This document shows positions 28,354-38,779 of a DNA stretch of 38,798 nt, piece by piece (position 1 is the stretch's first letter; each line of letters begins with the position of its first letter). The translations under genes were made by a program, and so were the position numbers. Under the pieces are notes generated by a model that made no database searches, had not been told where the DNA came from, and worked only from the letters and a program-made list of their open reading frames with translations. Origin of the DNA: Candidatus Geothermincola secundus (GTDB taxonomy: Bacteria; Actinomycetota; Geothermincolia; Geothermincolales; Geothermincolaceae); contig JACVIY010000008.1 in assembly GCA_015711755.1 (NCBI GenBank), positions 1 to 38,798 on the forward strand, read 5' to 3'.

Positions 28354-29538
28354 ATGAGGGAGGTCTACATCGCGGGCGCCTGTCGTACCGCCATCGGCAA
28401 GTTCGGGGGAAGCCTCAAGGACGTCATGCCCGGGGAATTGGTGAAGATCGTGGTCAGCGAGTCCATGAGGCGGGCGGGCATCAGCGGTGAGCAGGTGGAC
28501 GAGGTGGTCTTCGGACACGTCATCCCGCGTACCGACGAGAACAACCTGGCGGCTCGCTACGGCGCGCTCTTGGCGGGCATACCCAACACCGTTCCCGCTC
28601 ACGGGGTCATCCGAGGGTGCGGTTCCGGCATGCAGGCTCTGGTGGCCGGTACCCAGAGCATCCGCCTGGGGGACGCCGACGTGGTCGTGGCCGGCGGGGT
28701 GGAGAACATGAGCGCGGCTCCCTACTACACCAACGATATGCGCTGGGGAAGGAGATTGCAGGATTCCAAACTGATCGACTCGCTCTGGGACGTGCTGCAT
28801 GATCCTTACACCGGCCTGATCATGGGGCAGACGGCGGAGAACATCGCCGAGCGTTTCGGGGTGACCCGCGAGGAACAGGACCGGTACGCCCTGGAGAGCC
28901 AGACCAAGGCCAATCGGGCTATCGCCGAGGGTAAGTTCAAGGAGGAGATAGTCCCGGTGGAGATAAAGACCCGCAAAGGCACCGTGGTCTTCGACACCGA
29001 TGAGTACCCTCTGCCCGACACGACCCTGGAGAAGCTCGCATCGCTGAAGCCGGCTTTCAAGAAAGAGGGAGGCACGGTCACCGCCGGAAACGCCTCGGGC
29101 CTCAATGATGCCGCCGCCGCGGTGGTGCTCATATCCAAGGAGAAGATGGAGGAGCTGGGGGTAAAGCCCCAGGCCCGGGTGGTGGAATACGCCGCCATAG
29201 GCTGCGACCCCGAGATAATGGGAGTGGGACCGATCTATGCCGTTGACAAGGTGCTGAAGAAAGCGGGCATGACCCTGGACGACATAGACGTCATGGAGCT
29301 CAACGAAGCTTTTGCCGCCCAGGCATATTACTGCATACAGCAGATCGGATACCCTCCGGAAAAGATCAATATATTCGGAAGCGGCGTGGCTCTGGGGCAC
29401 CCGGTGGGAGCTACCGGCTGCCGGATAGTGGTCACCCTGATCACCGCGCTCAAGGAGGTGGGGGGCCGTTACGGCATCGCCACCATGTGCATCGGCGGCG
29501 GACAGGGCATGGCCATGATCATCGAGCTCGTCAGCTGA
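28354..29538 (+). CDS. acetyl-CoA acetyltransferase (thiolase II type)
   Basis: [16 protein letters not shown]-like [32 protein letters not shown]. Confidence 0.95.
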   Translation: MREVYIAGACRTAIGKFGGSLKDVMPGELVKIVVSESMRRAGISGEQVDEVVFGHVIPRTDENNLAARYGALLAGIPNTVPAHGVIRGCGSGMQALVAGTQSIRLGDADVVVAGGVENMSAAPYYTNDMRWGRRLQDSKLIDSLWDVLHDPYTGLIMGQTAENIAERFGVTREEQDRYALESQTKANRAIAEGKFKEEIVPVEIKTRKGTVVFDTDEYPLPDTTLEKLASLKPAFKKEGGTVTAGNASGLNDAAAAVVLISKEKMEELGVKPQARVVEYAAIGCDPEIMGVGPIYAVDKVLKKAGMTLDDIDVMELNEAFAAQAYYCIQQIGYPPEKINIFGSGVALGHPVGATGCRIVVTLITALKEVGGRYGIATMCIGGGQGMAMIIELVS

Positions 29539-29569
29539 AGGTAAGAGCCATTTCGCCAATCGGGTTTCC

Positions 29570-29592
29570 GGGGGCCCGCCAGGCGGGCCCCC
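29570..29592 (+). terminator. strong GC hairpin after the thiolase (U-poor)
   Basis: GGGGGCCCGCC-A-GGCGGGCCCCC perfect inverted repeat. Confidence 0.55.
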
Positions 29593-29637
29593 TGCCTTTG
29601 AGGTGGCTGGGAATGTACGTGGAAAGGCGGGTCGCGC

Positions 29638-30750
29638 ATGCCCGTTGATGCGAGGGAGGGCTTCGAGAGGCAGCGCTCCGGCTTGAGGCGCTGGATGCTG
29701 CTGGCGGTGGGGCTGAGCGTCGCGGCCCTGCTGCTCATCTCTTTGCTGACCATGGACCGCGAGATAATCCGCACCCTCTCGGGCCTTTCCGTTCCCTGGC
29801 TGCTGCTGGCGGTGGGGTTGGCTCTCACGCGCTGGCTGTGGGCGGCGCTGCGCATAAGGGTGCTGTCATCTCCCAGCGGTGTCCGCCTCCCTCTCGGGGA
29901 TCTCTTGAAGGTGGTCTTCTCCGGCAACTTCGTCGGGGTCATCACCCCCCTGCGGGCTGGGGGCGTGGTCACCGAGGCCTACCTGCTGAACCGCTACGGA
30001 TTGGATCCGGGCGCGTCGGCGGCGGTCATCGCCGCGGGTATGTCCCTGTCCGTGCTCCTCCTTCTGATGGCCATGCCCGCGGCTCTGGCCCTGGGGATCA
30101 GCCGCATCGATCTCAACCTCGCTTTTCGGAGCCTTCTTTACGTGGCCGTTGCCGCGTGCCTGCTCTTCGCCGTGGCCGTGCTTCTGGCCATGCGTAAGCC
30201 GGAACTCCCGTTGGGGGGGGCTTTGAGGGCGGCTTTCCCCTGTCTGGCCCGGCGGCCGAGGTTGACGGCATGGGCGGAGCGGTTGTCCGGCGAGGTCTCC
30301 CGCTTCGCCGGCTTCCTGGGAAAGGTCCTGGACCTGGGCCCCGGTCCACTGCTTCTCGCCATCTTCTATTCCGCGCTTTTCTGGGGTTCGAATCTGTTGA
30401 CCGTGCCGGTGGTCATGGTGGCCTTGGGACACCCCGAGCATTTCCTGCGCTCACTTATAGCCCAGCTGGTGGTGGTGACCCTGATCCCCTTCGTGCCCGT
30501 CCCCGGGGGCAGCGGCATGGTGGAGCCGGGATTCTACGCCGTCTACAGCGGCTTCCTCGCCCCGGATCTGGCGGGCCTTATAACGCTCATCTGGCGTTTC
30601 CTCGACTTCTACCTGGGGTTGCTCGTAGGCGGGTCTTTTTTCCTGCTGGCGCTGCGCGACCTCCGCCGCATGCCCACCGGGGAAAGGCAGATAGAGGACC
30701 ACGGCACCGAGGTAACGACGGCTGACGGGGGAGAGGGTCCCGCGGCATGA
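29638..30750 (+). CDS. lysylphosphatidylglycerol synthase TM region / UPF0104-like flippase family membrane protein
   Basis: About eight hydrophobic helices; GNFVGVITPLRAGGVVTEAYLL, PVPGGSGMVEPGFYAVYSG. Confidence 0.85.
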   Translation: MPVDAREGFERQRSGLRRWMLLAVGLSVAALLLISLLTMDREIIRTLSGLSVPWLLLAVGLALTRWLWAALRIRVLSSPSGVRLPLGDLLKVVFSGNFVGVITPLRAGGVVTEAYLLNRYGLDPGASAAVIAAGMSLSVLLLLMAMPAALALGISRIDLNLAFRSLLYVAVAACLLFAVAVLLAMRKPELPLGGALRAAFPCLARRPRLTAWAERLSGEVSRFAGFLGKVLDLGPGPLLLAIFYSALFWGSNLLTVPVVMVALGHPEHFLRSLIAQLVVVTLIPFVPVPGGSGMVEPGFYAVYSGFLAPDLAGLITLIWRFLDFYLGLLVGGSFFLLALRDLRRMPTGERQIEDHGTEVTTADGGEGPAA

Positions 30751-30872
30751 CCCTCGAGCCCGTCGCGCGCCCGCATGACGGAGGTCATGGTTTCGGGCGG
30801 GTTCCTTATGGGTAAATTATGTTAAAAAGCATAGCAGGCACGAGGTTCGGGTAAAGGGAAAAGGAGGGAGAG

Positions 30873-31364
30873 ATGAGCACTGCCGACAACCTCAAGGAGG
30901 CATTCGCCGGGGAATCGCAAGCCAACCGCAAGTACCTGGCCTTCGCCAAGAAAGCGGAGGAAGAGGGATTCCCCCAAGCGGCCCGGCTTTTCAGGGCCGC
31001 GGCGGACGCGGAGACGGTGCACGCCCACGCCCACCTTCGGGTGATGGGGGGCATCCGCAGCACCCGCGAGAACCTGGAGGAGGCCATCAGCGGGGAGACC
31101 CACGAGTTCAAGACCATGTACCCGAGGATGATGGAGGAGGCCAAGGCGGAGGGCAACGACGCCGCCTATACCTCTTTCGCCAATGCCAATGCGGTTGAGG
31201 AGGTCCATGCCGGCCTTTACCGCAAATACCTCGACAACCTGGAGAATCTGGAGCCCGTGGATATCCATGTCTGCCAGGTATGCGGCAACACGGTTGAGGG
31301 CGAGCCGCCGGAGCGCTGCCCCATCTGCGGTGCCCCCCGCAGCATGTTCAAGCTGATCGAGTAG
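30873..31364 (+). CDS. rubrerythrin
   Basis: AFAGESQANRKYLAFA, AISGETHEFKTMYP, C-terminal rubredoxin-like CQVCG...CPICGAP. Confidence 0.96.
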   Translation: MSTADNLKEAFAGESQANRKYLAFAKKAEEEGFPQAARLFRAAADAETVHAHAHLRVMGGIRSTRENLEEAISGETHEFKTMYPRMMEEAKAEGNDAAYTSFANANAVEEVHAGLYRKYLDNLENLEPVDIHVCQVCGNTVEGEPPERCPICGAPRSMFKLIE

Positions 31365-31388
31365 CGGGAGCATCTTCGGAGAACGGTG

Positions 31389-31409
31389 GGGGCAGCCGCG
31401 GGCTGCCCC
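31389..31409 (+). terminator. intrinsic-like terminator after rubrerythrin
   Basis: GGGGCAGCC-GCG-GGCTGCCCC followed by TTCATT. Confidence 0.65.
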
Positions 31410-31486
31410 TTCATTAAAGTAGGGGGGACAGCACGGAGACCCCGCTCTCCCCGGCTACGGATAGACGATTGACCGGGAGAGGAGAC

Positions 31487-33976
31487 ATGGAGGACGGAAA
31501 CGGCGCGGTAGCGTTTCCCGACAGCGTCCCCTCGAAGAGGAAGACGGTGATCCGGGTGGGCGGGATGACCTGCGCCTCCTGCGTGGCCCGGGTGGAGGGG
31601 GCGCTGCGGGGGCTTCCCGGGGTGGAGGAGGCGGGCGTGAACTTCGCCTCCGAACGGGCCACGGTGGTCTTCGATCCAACGGCCGTGTCCGAGGAGGACC
31701 TGGCGAGGGCGGTGGAGGAGGCGGGCTACCGTTTCCTGGGCCTTGCAGGGGCGGTCACGGGAGGGGGCGAAGCGGAGGAGGCGGAGGGGAGAGAGAGGCG
31801 CGACCTCCGGCTCAAGCTCATCTTCAGTCTGGCGGTAGCGGGGGTGAGCATCGTCCTCTCCATGTCGGTCATGTCTTTTCCCAGCGGCTGGCATCACCCG
31901 ATATTTTACATATTGTTGATAATCACCGCGCCGGTGCAGTTCTGGGCCGGCGCCCGCTTCTACCGCGGTGCCTGGTCCGCCCTCAGGCACCGCACCGCCG
32001 ACATGAACACCCTGGTGGCGGTGGGCACCACTGCGGCCTTTCTCTACAGCCTTGCGGTCACCTTCTTCCCCAGCTTCGTGGAAGGGGCGGGCGTCGAGGC
32101 GGCGGTGTACTACGACACCTCGGCGACGATCATCGCCCTGATCCTGCTGGGGCGGTACCTGGAGGCGAGGGCCAAGGGCAGGGCTTCAGAGGCCATCAGG
32201 CGGCTGGCGGGGATGCAGGCGAGGACGGCGAGGGTGATCCGCGATGGCGAAGAGGCCGACCTGCCCATCGAGGAGGTGCGGGTGGGCGATATCGTGCTGG
32301 TGCGCCCGGGGGAGAAGGTGCCGGTCGACGGGGTGGTGCTGGAGGGCAGCAGCACCGTTGACGAGTCCATGCTCACCGGCGAGCCCGTCCCCGTGGAGAA
32401 GGGGCCGGGAGACGAGGTGGTGGGGGCCACGGTCAACGGGACCGGTTCTTTCCGCTTCCGGGCCACCCGAGTGGGCTCCGATACCGTGCTCGCCCAGATA
32501 ATACGCATGGTCGAGGAAGCTCAGGGCTCCAAGGCACCCATACAACGGCTGGCCGATCGGGTGGCGGCGGTGTTCGTGCCCGCGGTGATCAGCATAGCCC
32601 TGGTAACACTGGTCGTGTGGTTGCTGGTCGGCGTGGAACCTGCTTTGAACCTGGCGCTGCTCAACTTCGTGGCGGTGCTGGTCATCGCCTGTCCCTGCGC
32701 CCTGGGACTGGCAACTCCCACCGCCATCATGGTGGGAACCGGGAGGGGAGCGGAACTGGGCATACTCATCAGGGGAGGCGAGGTCCTGGAGGGCGTGGGG
32801 AAGGTGGACACGGTGGTGCTGGACAAGACCGGCACTCTCACCCTCGGAAGGCCCGAGGTGACTGGCATGTTCGCCGTTGACGGGGACGAAGAGGGGTTGC
32901 TGGCCGTGGCCGCTTCCCTGGAGAGAGCCAGCGAACACCCCCTGGGCGCGGCGGTGGTCAGGGCTGCTGAGGAAAGGGGCCTGTATCTGCCCGAGGTCAG
33001 CGGGTTCGAGGCCCTCCCCGGCATGGGGGTACGCGCCAGGATCGGCAGCGAGGATGTGTTGGTGGGGAACGAGCGCCTCATGAGGGAGAGGGGCTTCGTC
33101 CTCGATGGTGCGGACAGCGCGGCGGAGGCGATGGCGGAGACGGGGAGCACGCTTCTCTTCCTTGCCAGGGAGGGCGGCGTGGCGGGTGTCATAGCCGTGG
33201 CCGATCCCCTCAAGCCGGAGGCCCCCGAGGCGATTGGGCGGCTGCGCGATCTGGGGGTGGAGGTGGCTATGCTCACCGGGGATAACCGGCGCGCCGCCAG
33301 GGCCATAGCGGGGCAAGCGGGGATAGAGCGGGTGCTGGCGGAGGTGCTGCCGGGAGACAAGGCCGCTGAGGTGAGGCGCCTGCAGGAAGAGGGACGGGTG
33401 GTGGCCATGGTGGGAGACGGCATCAACGACGCTCCGGCCCTGGCCCAGGCCGACGTGGGCATAGCCCTGGGGAGCGGGACCGACGTGGCCATGGAGGCGG
33501 CGGACATAACCCTGGTTAGCGGCGACCTCAGAAAGGTGGCCACCGCCCTTCGCTTGTCCCGGCGGACCCTGCGCACCATACGCCAGAACCTATTCTGGGC
33601 CTTCTTCTACAACGTCATCGGCATACCGGTGGCCGCCGGCGTCCTCTACCCCGTCTGGGGCAAGAACGGACTGCTCGATCCCATCTACGCCGCGGCGGCC
33701 ATGGCCTTCAGCTCCGTTTCGGTGGTGACGAACTCGTTGCGCCTGCGCCGCTTCCGGGAAGGGCTGGGAGGGCCGGGCGACGGGAGGAAAAAGGGGGAGA
33801 GGCGGATGTTCGGAAAGGCGACGGACCCGGTTTGCGGCATGAAGGTGAGCAAGAAGAAGGCGGCGGCGGTCTCGGAGTACAAGGGGAAGACCTACTACTT
33901 CTGCAACCCCAACTGCAAGATGGCTTTTGACCGGGAACCTGAGAGATACCTACAAGGAGGCACGCGAGGAATGTGA
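31487..33976 (+). CDS. copA: heavy-metal (Cu+-type) translocating P-type ATPase with N-terminal HMA and C-terminal YHS domain
   Basis: [55 protein letters not shown]8 [10 protein letters not shown]-terminal TDPVCGMKV...[19 protein letters not shown]. Confidence 0.95.
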   Translation: MEDGNGAVAFPDSVPSKRKTVIRVGGMTCASCVARVEGALRGLPGVEEAGVNFASERATVVFDPTAVSEEDLARAVEEAGYRFLGLAGAVTGGGEAEEAEGRERRDLRLKLIFSLAVAGVSIVLSMSVMSFPSGWHHPIFYILLIITAPVQFWAGARFYRGAWSALRHRTADMNTLVAVGTTAAFLYSLAVTFFPSFVEGAGVEAAVYYDTSATIIALILLGRYLEARAKGRASEAIRRLAGMQARTARVIRDGEEADLPIEEVRVGDIVLVRPGEKVPVDGVVLEGSSTVDESMLTGEPVPVEKGPGDEVVGATVNGTGSFRFRATRVGSDTVLAQIIRMVEEAQGSKAPIQRLADRVAAVFVPAVISIALVTLVVWLLVGVEPALNLALLNFVAVLVIACPCALGLATPTAIMVGTGRGAELGILIRGGEVLEGVGKVDTVVLDKTGTLTLGRPEVTGMFAVDGDEEGLLAVAASLERASEHPLGAAVVRAAEERGLYLPEVSGFEALPGMGVRARIGSEDVLVGNERLMRERGFVLDGADSAAEAMAETGSTLLFLAREGGVAGVIAVADPLKPEAPEAIGRLRDLGVEVAMLTGDNRRAARAIAGQAGIERVLAEVLPGDKAAEVRRLQEEGRVVAMVGDGINDAPALAQADVGIALGSGTDVAMEAADITLVSGDLRKVATALRLSRRTLRTIRQNLFWAFFYNVIGIPVAAGVLYPVWGKNGLLDPIYAAAAMAFSSVSVVTNSLRLRRFREGLGGPGDGRKKGERRMFGKATDPVCGMKVSKKKAAAVSEYKGKTYYFCNPNCKMAFDREPERYLQGGTRGM

Positions 33977-34089
33977 TGCATCAGGGCTTCTTCTTGCGGC
34001 GGCTCCCGATGATATGCCCTTGGTGCGAAAATATAACAAGCTGAGGCATGGAACTGATGGAGGGGCGAGGAGCAGGGAGGTGCGCGAGT

Positions 34090-34845
34090 ATGTTCGACCA
34101 GGCGAGGTTCGAAGAGGCCTTGGCCACGCCCAGGCTGCGGCAGCCGCTGCCGGAGTTCCTCCCGGTAAGGCGCGGGGGCGAGAGGGTCCGCGTCCTCACC
34201 GAACCGGAGCTCAATGCCATGACCAGGCGCTGGTTCGAGGACTACGAGCGCAAGATCGAGTATTACGCGCGGAGGGGTATCGACGTCGGATGGACCCTGG
34301 AATGGGCCAAGAAATACTGGTGGAGCTGGCTGATGCGGGACATGTCCCTGAACGATGAGTTGTACGAGCCGGACCTCCGCTACCGCGACGTGTCCACGCT
34401 GGGCAGGACCATAACCGGCCTTGAGGAGTTCATCAAATACAATTTCGCCTTCTTCGAGGCCATACCCGATTGGCGCTACGACCCCCTCCCCGGACAGATA
34501 TACCTCGACGTCACCCCCGAGGAGGAGGTGCGGGTGGTGGTCCGCTACATCGGCAGCGGCCACTGGGAGGGCCCCCTGCGCCTCTATCCCTACGATGAGA
34601 AGGCGCCCACCATCCACGGAACCGGTGCGTTCATACAGTGCTCGGCGGTGGACCGCTATCACTTCAACCGCGACCGGCGCATGTACGAAGGGGAGACGCT
34701 CTACGACATCTTCGAGGCGCTGCAGTGCGCGGGGATCCTGCCTTCGGACGACAGCCGGGTCTTCCGCGCGGTGATGGGAGCCACGAAACTGCCGGAAGCC
34801 CTGCGCCGCATCCGCGCCGGGTTGCAGGGGTTTCTTAAGAAATAG
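34090..34845 (+). CDS. hypothetical protein, possibly NTF2/SnoaL-like
   Basis: Compact ~250-aa soluble protein; fold assignment is a guess from composition and pattern. Confidence 0.5.
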   Translation: MFDQARFEEALATPRLRQPLPEFLPVRRGGERVRVLTEPELNAMTRRWFEDYERKIEYYARRGIDVGWTLEWAKKYWWSWLMRDMSLNDELYEPDLRYRDVSTLGRTITGLEEFIKYNFAFFEAIPDWRYDPLPGQIYLDVTPEEEVRVVVRYIGSGHWEGPLRLYPYDEKAPTIHGTGAFIQCSAVDRYHFNRDRRMYEGETLYDIFEALQCAGILPSDDSRVFRAVMGATKLPEALRRIRAGLQGFLKK

Positions 34846-34908
34846 GCCGGGCCGAGACCTTCGCCTGAGAACGGGGCGACGGTATGCGGGCGGAGGGACG
34901 AGGCTCTG

Positions 34909-36264
34909 ATGCTCGACGCCCTGCCGGCATGCATGGAAAAGGAGGCCGGGATTGTGAGCAAGGTGTCGGTGGTGCCGACCCAGGGGGGCCTGGAGGCCGC
35001 GGTGGAGGAGGCGCTCGCTCCCTTCGGCGGGGCGGAGGCCTTGCTGGCGGGAAGGCCTGAAGCCCACATCAAGGTCAACGCGGTGGACTTCAGGCCCAAC
35101 ACCTTCACCGACCCCGATGCGCTGAGGGCGATGATACGCGTCCTCAGGAAGGCGGGGGCGAAACGAGTCTATGTAATCGAGAACTGCACGCAGGGCAACT
35201 TCACCCGGCTGGTCTTCCGGGTGAGCGGGATAGAGAGGGCCGCCAAAGAGGAGGGAGCGCTCCCGGTGTACCTGGACGAGGGACCGCAGAGGCAGGTCAC
35301 CCTTCCTCACCTCGGGGACTCAGTGCGCGTTTCCGCCTGGGTCACGGAGAAGCTTATGGAAGGGAGGGAGCGCTCTTTCTATCTGAACATGCCCAAGCTT
35401 AAGACCCACCTGATGGCGGGGGTGACCCTGGGGGTGAAGAACCAGCTGGGGTTCATAGCGCAGGCGGACCGGATACGCGACCACAACCACCGGCTGCACC
35501 GCAAGCTGGCGGACATCTTCTGCCTGGTGCGGCCGGACTTCACCCTCATCGAGGGCATCCTCGCCTTCAATCACGGGCATTACGCCCCGCTGGGACTGCA
35601 GGACCGCTGCGTGGAGGAGCTGGGGGTGCTGGTGGGGAGCGACGATACCCTGGCGGCCGATGCGGTGGGTTCCCGCATGATGGGCATAGACCCGCGGGAT
35701 GTGGAGCACCTGGCCCTGGCGGCGGGCGACGGACTGGGGGAGATCGACGCGGATCGCATCGAGGTGGTCGGGGACATGGGGCCTTTCATCCGCCGGTACA
35801 CCTCGGAGATGCTGGATGTCTTTCCCCCGGGGGTGAGGTTGCTCAAAGGGAGGGAGAGGTGCTGCCCCGAGGGCTGCTATTTAAACACCCTGGCGGTGCT
35901 GCAGATGCTCCATGTGGATCATTCGGCGGGCGGGGATTTCAACATCCTCATGGGAAGCGGCTGGGAAGCCGAAGACCTCCTGGGAGTGAGCGGAGGAGCC
36001 CTGATCGTTGGAGACTGCGCGGCGGCTGAGGCCTGGCCCTTCCTGGCGGGGCGGCTGGGCACCCGCAGGGTGCGCAGGGTGGAGGGATGCAACAACCTGC
36101 GGGACATCATCTCCGCCCTCGCGTACTTCACCGGGGTGAGCCCGCTGCGGCTGGTGCCCCTGCCGCCGTGGGAGTCCGGCCGGCTCCTTTTGCTGGCGCG
36201 GCTCAACCGCACCACCGCGCGCATCCCGCCCCTTCTGCCCCTGCGGCGCTTCCCCGGCCGTTGA
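34909..36264 (+). CDS. DUF362 domain-containing protein
   Basis: IKVNAVDF, FYLNMPKLKTHLMAGVTLGVKNQLGFI, DFTLIEGILAFNHGHY, GSDDTLAADAVGSRMMGID. Confidence 0.88.
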   Translation: MLDALPACMEKEAGIVSKVSVVPTQGGLEAAVEEALAPFGGAEALLAGRPEAHIKVNAVDFRPNTFTDPDALRAMIRVLRKAGAKRVYVIENCTQGNFTRLVFRVSGIERAAKEEGALPVYLDEGPQRQVTLPHLGDSVRVSAWVTEKLMEGRERSFYLNMPKLKTHLMAGVTLGVKNQLGFIAQADRIRDHNHRLHRKLADIFCLVRPDFTLIEGILAFNHGHYAPLGLQDRCVEELGVLVGSDDTLAADAVGSRMMGIDPRDVEHLALAAGDGLGEIDADRIEVVGDMGPFIRRYTSEMLDVFPPGVRLLKGRERCCPEGCYLNTLAVLQMLHVDHSAGGDFNILMGSGWEAEDLLGVSGGALIVGDCAAAEAWPFLAGRLGTRRVRRVEGCNNLRDIISALAYFTGVSPLRLVPLPPWESGRLLLLARLNRTTARIPPLLPLRRFPGR

Positions 36265-36342
36265 TACGGCTGCGGCCGCGGCGCTCGCGGTTTCGGACGG
36301 TCGTGGTAACATACCCGGCGAAAGGCGCTTTACCGCGAGGAG

Positions 36343-37158
36343 GTGGAGGAGATGGGGCGCGACTGGCGCAAACTGCTCTGGCTCATCCCGCTCTGGCAGC
36401 CGGTGACCGACTTCTGGGCCAGGACCACCGCCTGGCCGGTGCTGGGCCGTCCCCTGCGGCACATCCTCACCGAGGAGCACTACGACGTCACCTTCGTGCC
36501 CATCAACGAGGACATCGACGCCGGGGACTCCACCGTGCTCCCGCGGCAGGTGGTGGAGGAGGTCATCAGGCAGGCCGGCCATCGGGTCATACTGCCGGTG
36601 TGCCTCTGCCGCATCGGCTGCCGCTGCGTCGACTACCCCATGGAGATAGGTTGCATCTTCATGGGCGAGGGGGCCAGGGACATCCATCCCAGCGTGGGGC
36701 GGGCCGCCTCGGTGGAGGAATCCCTCGAACATCTGGAACGCGCGATCTCTTACGGCCTCATACCCCAGATAGGAAAGGTGGACCCCGATCCCCTGATGCT
36801 GGGGGTGAAGGACCGCCGCCGCTTCCTGACGCTGTGCTTCTGCTGCACCTGCTGCTGCATAGCCATGCGCAACATGCCTCGCTGGGCGCCGCAGGTAAAG
36901 GAGCGCATGCACCGCCTGCCAGGGCTGCGCATAGAGGTGGGGGAGGAGTGCGACGGCTGCGGGCTGTGCGCTGACTCCTGCTTCGCTTCGGCTATCGCGA
37001 TCAGGGGCGGGCGTGCGTTCATAGAAGATGGCTGCAAGGGATGCGGCCTCTGCGTGGAGGCCTGCCGCCGGGGGGCCCTGAGGGTGGTGGTGGAGGACGG
37101 CGGGCGCATGCTGGAGGAGGCGCTGCGTCGCATAAAGTCCCGCAGCGTCATCGAATGA
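36343..37158 (+). CDS. 4Fe-4S binding protein (ATG 36352 is a likely start)
   Basis: LCFCCTCCCIAMRN cluster plus two CxxCxxCxxxC ferredoxin motifs (CDGCGLCADSC, CKGCGLCVEAC). Confidence 0.88.
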   Translation: MEEMGRDWRKLLWLIPLWQPVTDFWARTTAWPVLGRPLRHILTEEHYDVTFVPINEDIDAGDSTVLPRQVVEEVIRQAGHRVILPVCLCRIGCRCVDYPMEIGCIFMGEGARDIHPSVGRAASVEESLEHLERAISYGLIPQIGKVDPDPLMLGVKDRRRFLTLCFCCTCCCIAMRNMPRWAPQVKERMHRLPGLRIEVGEECDGCGLCADSCFASAIAIRGGRAFIEDGCKGCGLCVEACRRGALRVVVEDGGRMLEEALRRIKSRSVIE

Positions 37159-37254
37159 GCGGCCGATGCGCGAGGCACTCGCACTCGAGAGATCATCACC
37201 TGATACCAATATGAGGGCGGGCATGAAGGCGGGGTTCTTGAGGGAGGCGGGAGG

Positions 37255-37800
37255 TTGAGCGAGGAACTTGCGGTTCTCGCCCTGGTCGTTTCCAGGCTGG
37301 AAGAGCTGGGCATCATATACATGCTCACCGGGTCGCTGGCCCTCAGCTCCTACGCGGTCCCTCGTATGACCAGGGATATAGACATCGTCGTGGAGATGCG
37401 GGAAAGCGAGGCGGATGATTTCTGCCTCTCCTTTGAGGGGGACTTTTATCTCGATCGGGAAGCGGTGCGCGAGGCGCTTACCCGCAAGGGGACGTTCAAC
37501 CTGATCAACCTCCCTCTTGCTAAAAAAATCGACTTCATGGCCTTTGACGGTTCCCCGTTCGTAAGGAGAGAGCTCGAGCGCAGCCGGCGTGTATCCCTGG
37601 AAGGGATGGAGGTGAGCTTGATATCGCCGGAAGACCTCCTCCTGTTCAAGCTGCTGTGGGCGAAGAAGGGAGGTTCCGAACTCCGGATCGCGGACGCGCG
37701 GGATCTCATCGAGTGCCGCCCGGAGCTGGACCGTCTCTACCTGGAGGAGCAGGCGGACCGGCTCGGAGTCGGTGACATGCTGCGTGAGGTGGGGCTGTGA
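37255..37800 (+). CDS. nucleotidyltransferase-like protein (TTG start)
   Basis: MLTGSLALSSYAVPRMTRDIDIVVEM matches GS-x(n)-DIDIVV nucleotidyltransferase motif. Confidence 0.8.
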   Translation: MSEELAVLALVVSRLEELGIIYMLTGSLALSSYAVPRMTRDIDIVVEMRESEADDFCLSFEGDFYLDREAVREALTRKGTFNLINLPLAKKIDFMAFDGSPFVRRELERSRRVSLEGMEVSLISPEDLLLFKLLWAKKGGSELRIADARDLIECRPELDRLYLEEQADRLGVGDMLREVGL

Positions 37801-38038
37801 AGGACACACCCGAGGAGCTTGATGGGTTGTATCGCGCCATGCTGCTCTCCAGTCGCGGGGAGGAAAGGCTGCGGATGGCCTGTCCATGTTCAACAGGGCG
37901 GTGAGCATAGCGGCATCCTCGATACGCAACAGCCATCCTGAGGCGGACCAGAGGGAGCTGAGGCTGCGCCTTTTCCTTCGACTCTACGGCCGGGATTTCC
38001 CGCCCGATCAGCTGGAACGCATACTGGAGGCCCTTTAG
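37797..38038 (+). pseudogene. frameshifted small helical partner protein of the nucleotidyltransferase-like gene
   Basis: GTG 37797 overlaps preceding TGA; frame 1 VKDTPEELDGLYRAMLLSSRGEERLRM then frame 2 LSMFNRAVSIAASSIRNSHPEADQRELRLRLFLRLYGRDFPPDQLERILEAL*; one nt missing near 37875-37881. Confidence 0.65.
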
Positions 38039-38086
38039 GCTCACCGGTATCCAGCGGGTTGGTTATGCGCCCTGACGGCGTTTCTC

Positions 38087-38779
38087 TCAGAGGCAGGCGA
38101 GCACCCCCGCCGCGATGGCTTCGGCGATCTCCTGCCTGTGCACGTCGGCGAAATCCTGGTTGTTCTCCAGGGTGAAGGTGGGCACCCCGCTCCAGACGTC
38201 GTAGGTGAATATGGGTCCGTAGTTCCCGGTGCCGGTGGCGCCGCGGTCCTCCACTCTCAGGCCGCCGTCCGGCGTATATGCCATCTCGCGCAGCAGCCCG
38301 TAGGCGGCGGCGTGGAAGAGCGGCGCCAGCGACTGACTGGCCGCCTGCACCCGCGGGTCTATCCTTGCGGTGCGCCCGCTGTCGCTGTTGGCCTTCCAAT
38401 CATAGGGGGGTGGGCCCGGGAAAAAAGTGGTGAAGCCGGTAAGCGAGGGGTCGGTATGCACGTGCAGGATCAGGGCCGCTCCCGCCTGGTTGGCGATGAG
38501 GGCGCGCTGCTTGAGGTCCACGGGGTCGTCAACCGACGCCTTGGTCATGACCACGGTGACACCCTGTCTCTCCAGTATCTCCCGAGCGCGCAGGCAGATG
38601 TCGTAGACGATCTCCATCTCCGGGTGGTTGGCCCAGTCCCTTGTGTTCAGCCCGGTTTCGGGGTCGATGTGATAGGGAGTGTCGGCATGCCCCGGGTCCA
38701 GACATACCACCGCGGAGCGGCGCCCGTATACCGCCCGCTCCGCCACCACGGGATTGTCCGAGCTCACCCGAGTGGACAC
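38087..38779 (-). CDS. N-acetylmuramoyl-L-alanine amidase family protein (N-terminus probably beyond the window)
   Basis: VVCLDPGHADTP, LKQRALIANQAGAALILHVHTD, FTLENNQDFAD; frame is open to the window end. Confidence 0.85.
   Translation of the reverse strand: MSTRVSSDNPVVAERAVYGRRSAVVCLDPGHADTPYHIDPETGLNTRDWANHPEMEIVYDICLRAREILERQGVTVVMTKASVDDPVDLKQRALIANQAGAALILHVHTDPSLTGFTTFFPGPPPYDWKANSDSGRTARIDPRVQAASQSLAPLFHAAAYGLLREMAYTPDGGLRVEDRGATGTGNYGPIFTYDVWSGVPTFTLENNQDFADVHRQEIAEAIAAGVLACL

Noticed and set aside
30385-30394. GGTTCGAATC, tRNA T-loop-like sequence
   Set aside because: Lies inside the UPF0104-like membrane protein CDS with no acceptor stem or cloverleaf around it
35881-37929. 682-aa minus-strand ORF
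   Set aside because: Antisense to DUF362, the ferredoxin-like gene and the nucleotidyltransferase-like gene; no recognisable domain, GC artefact
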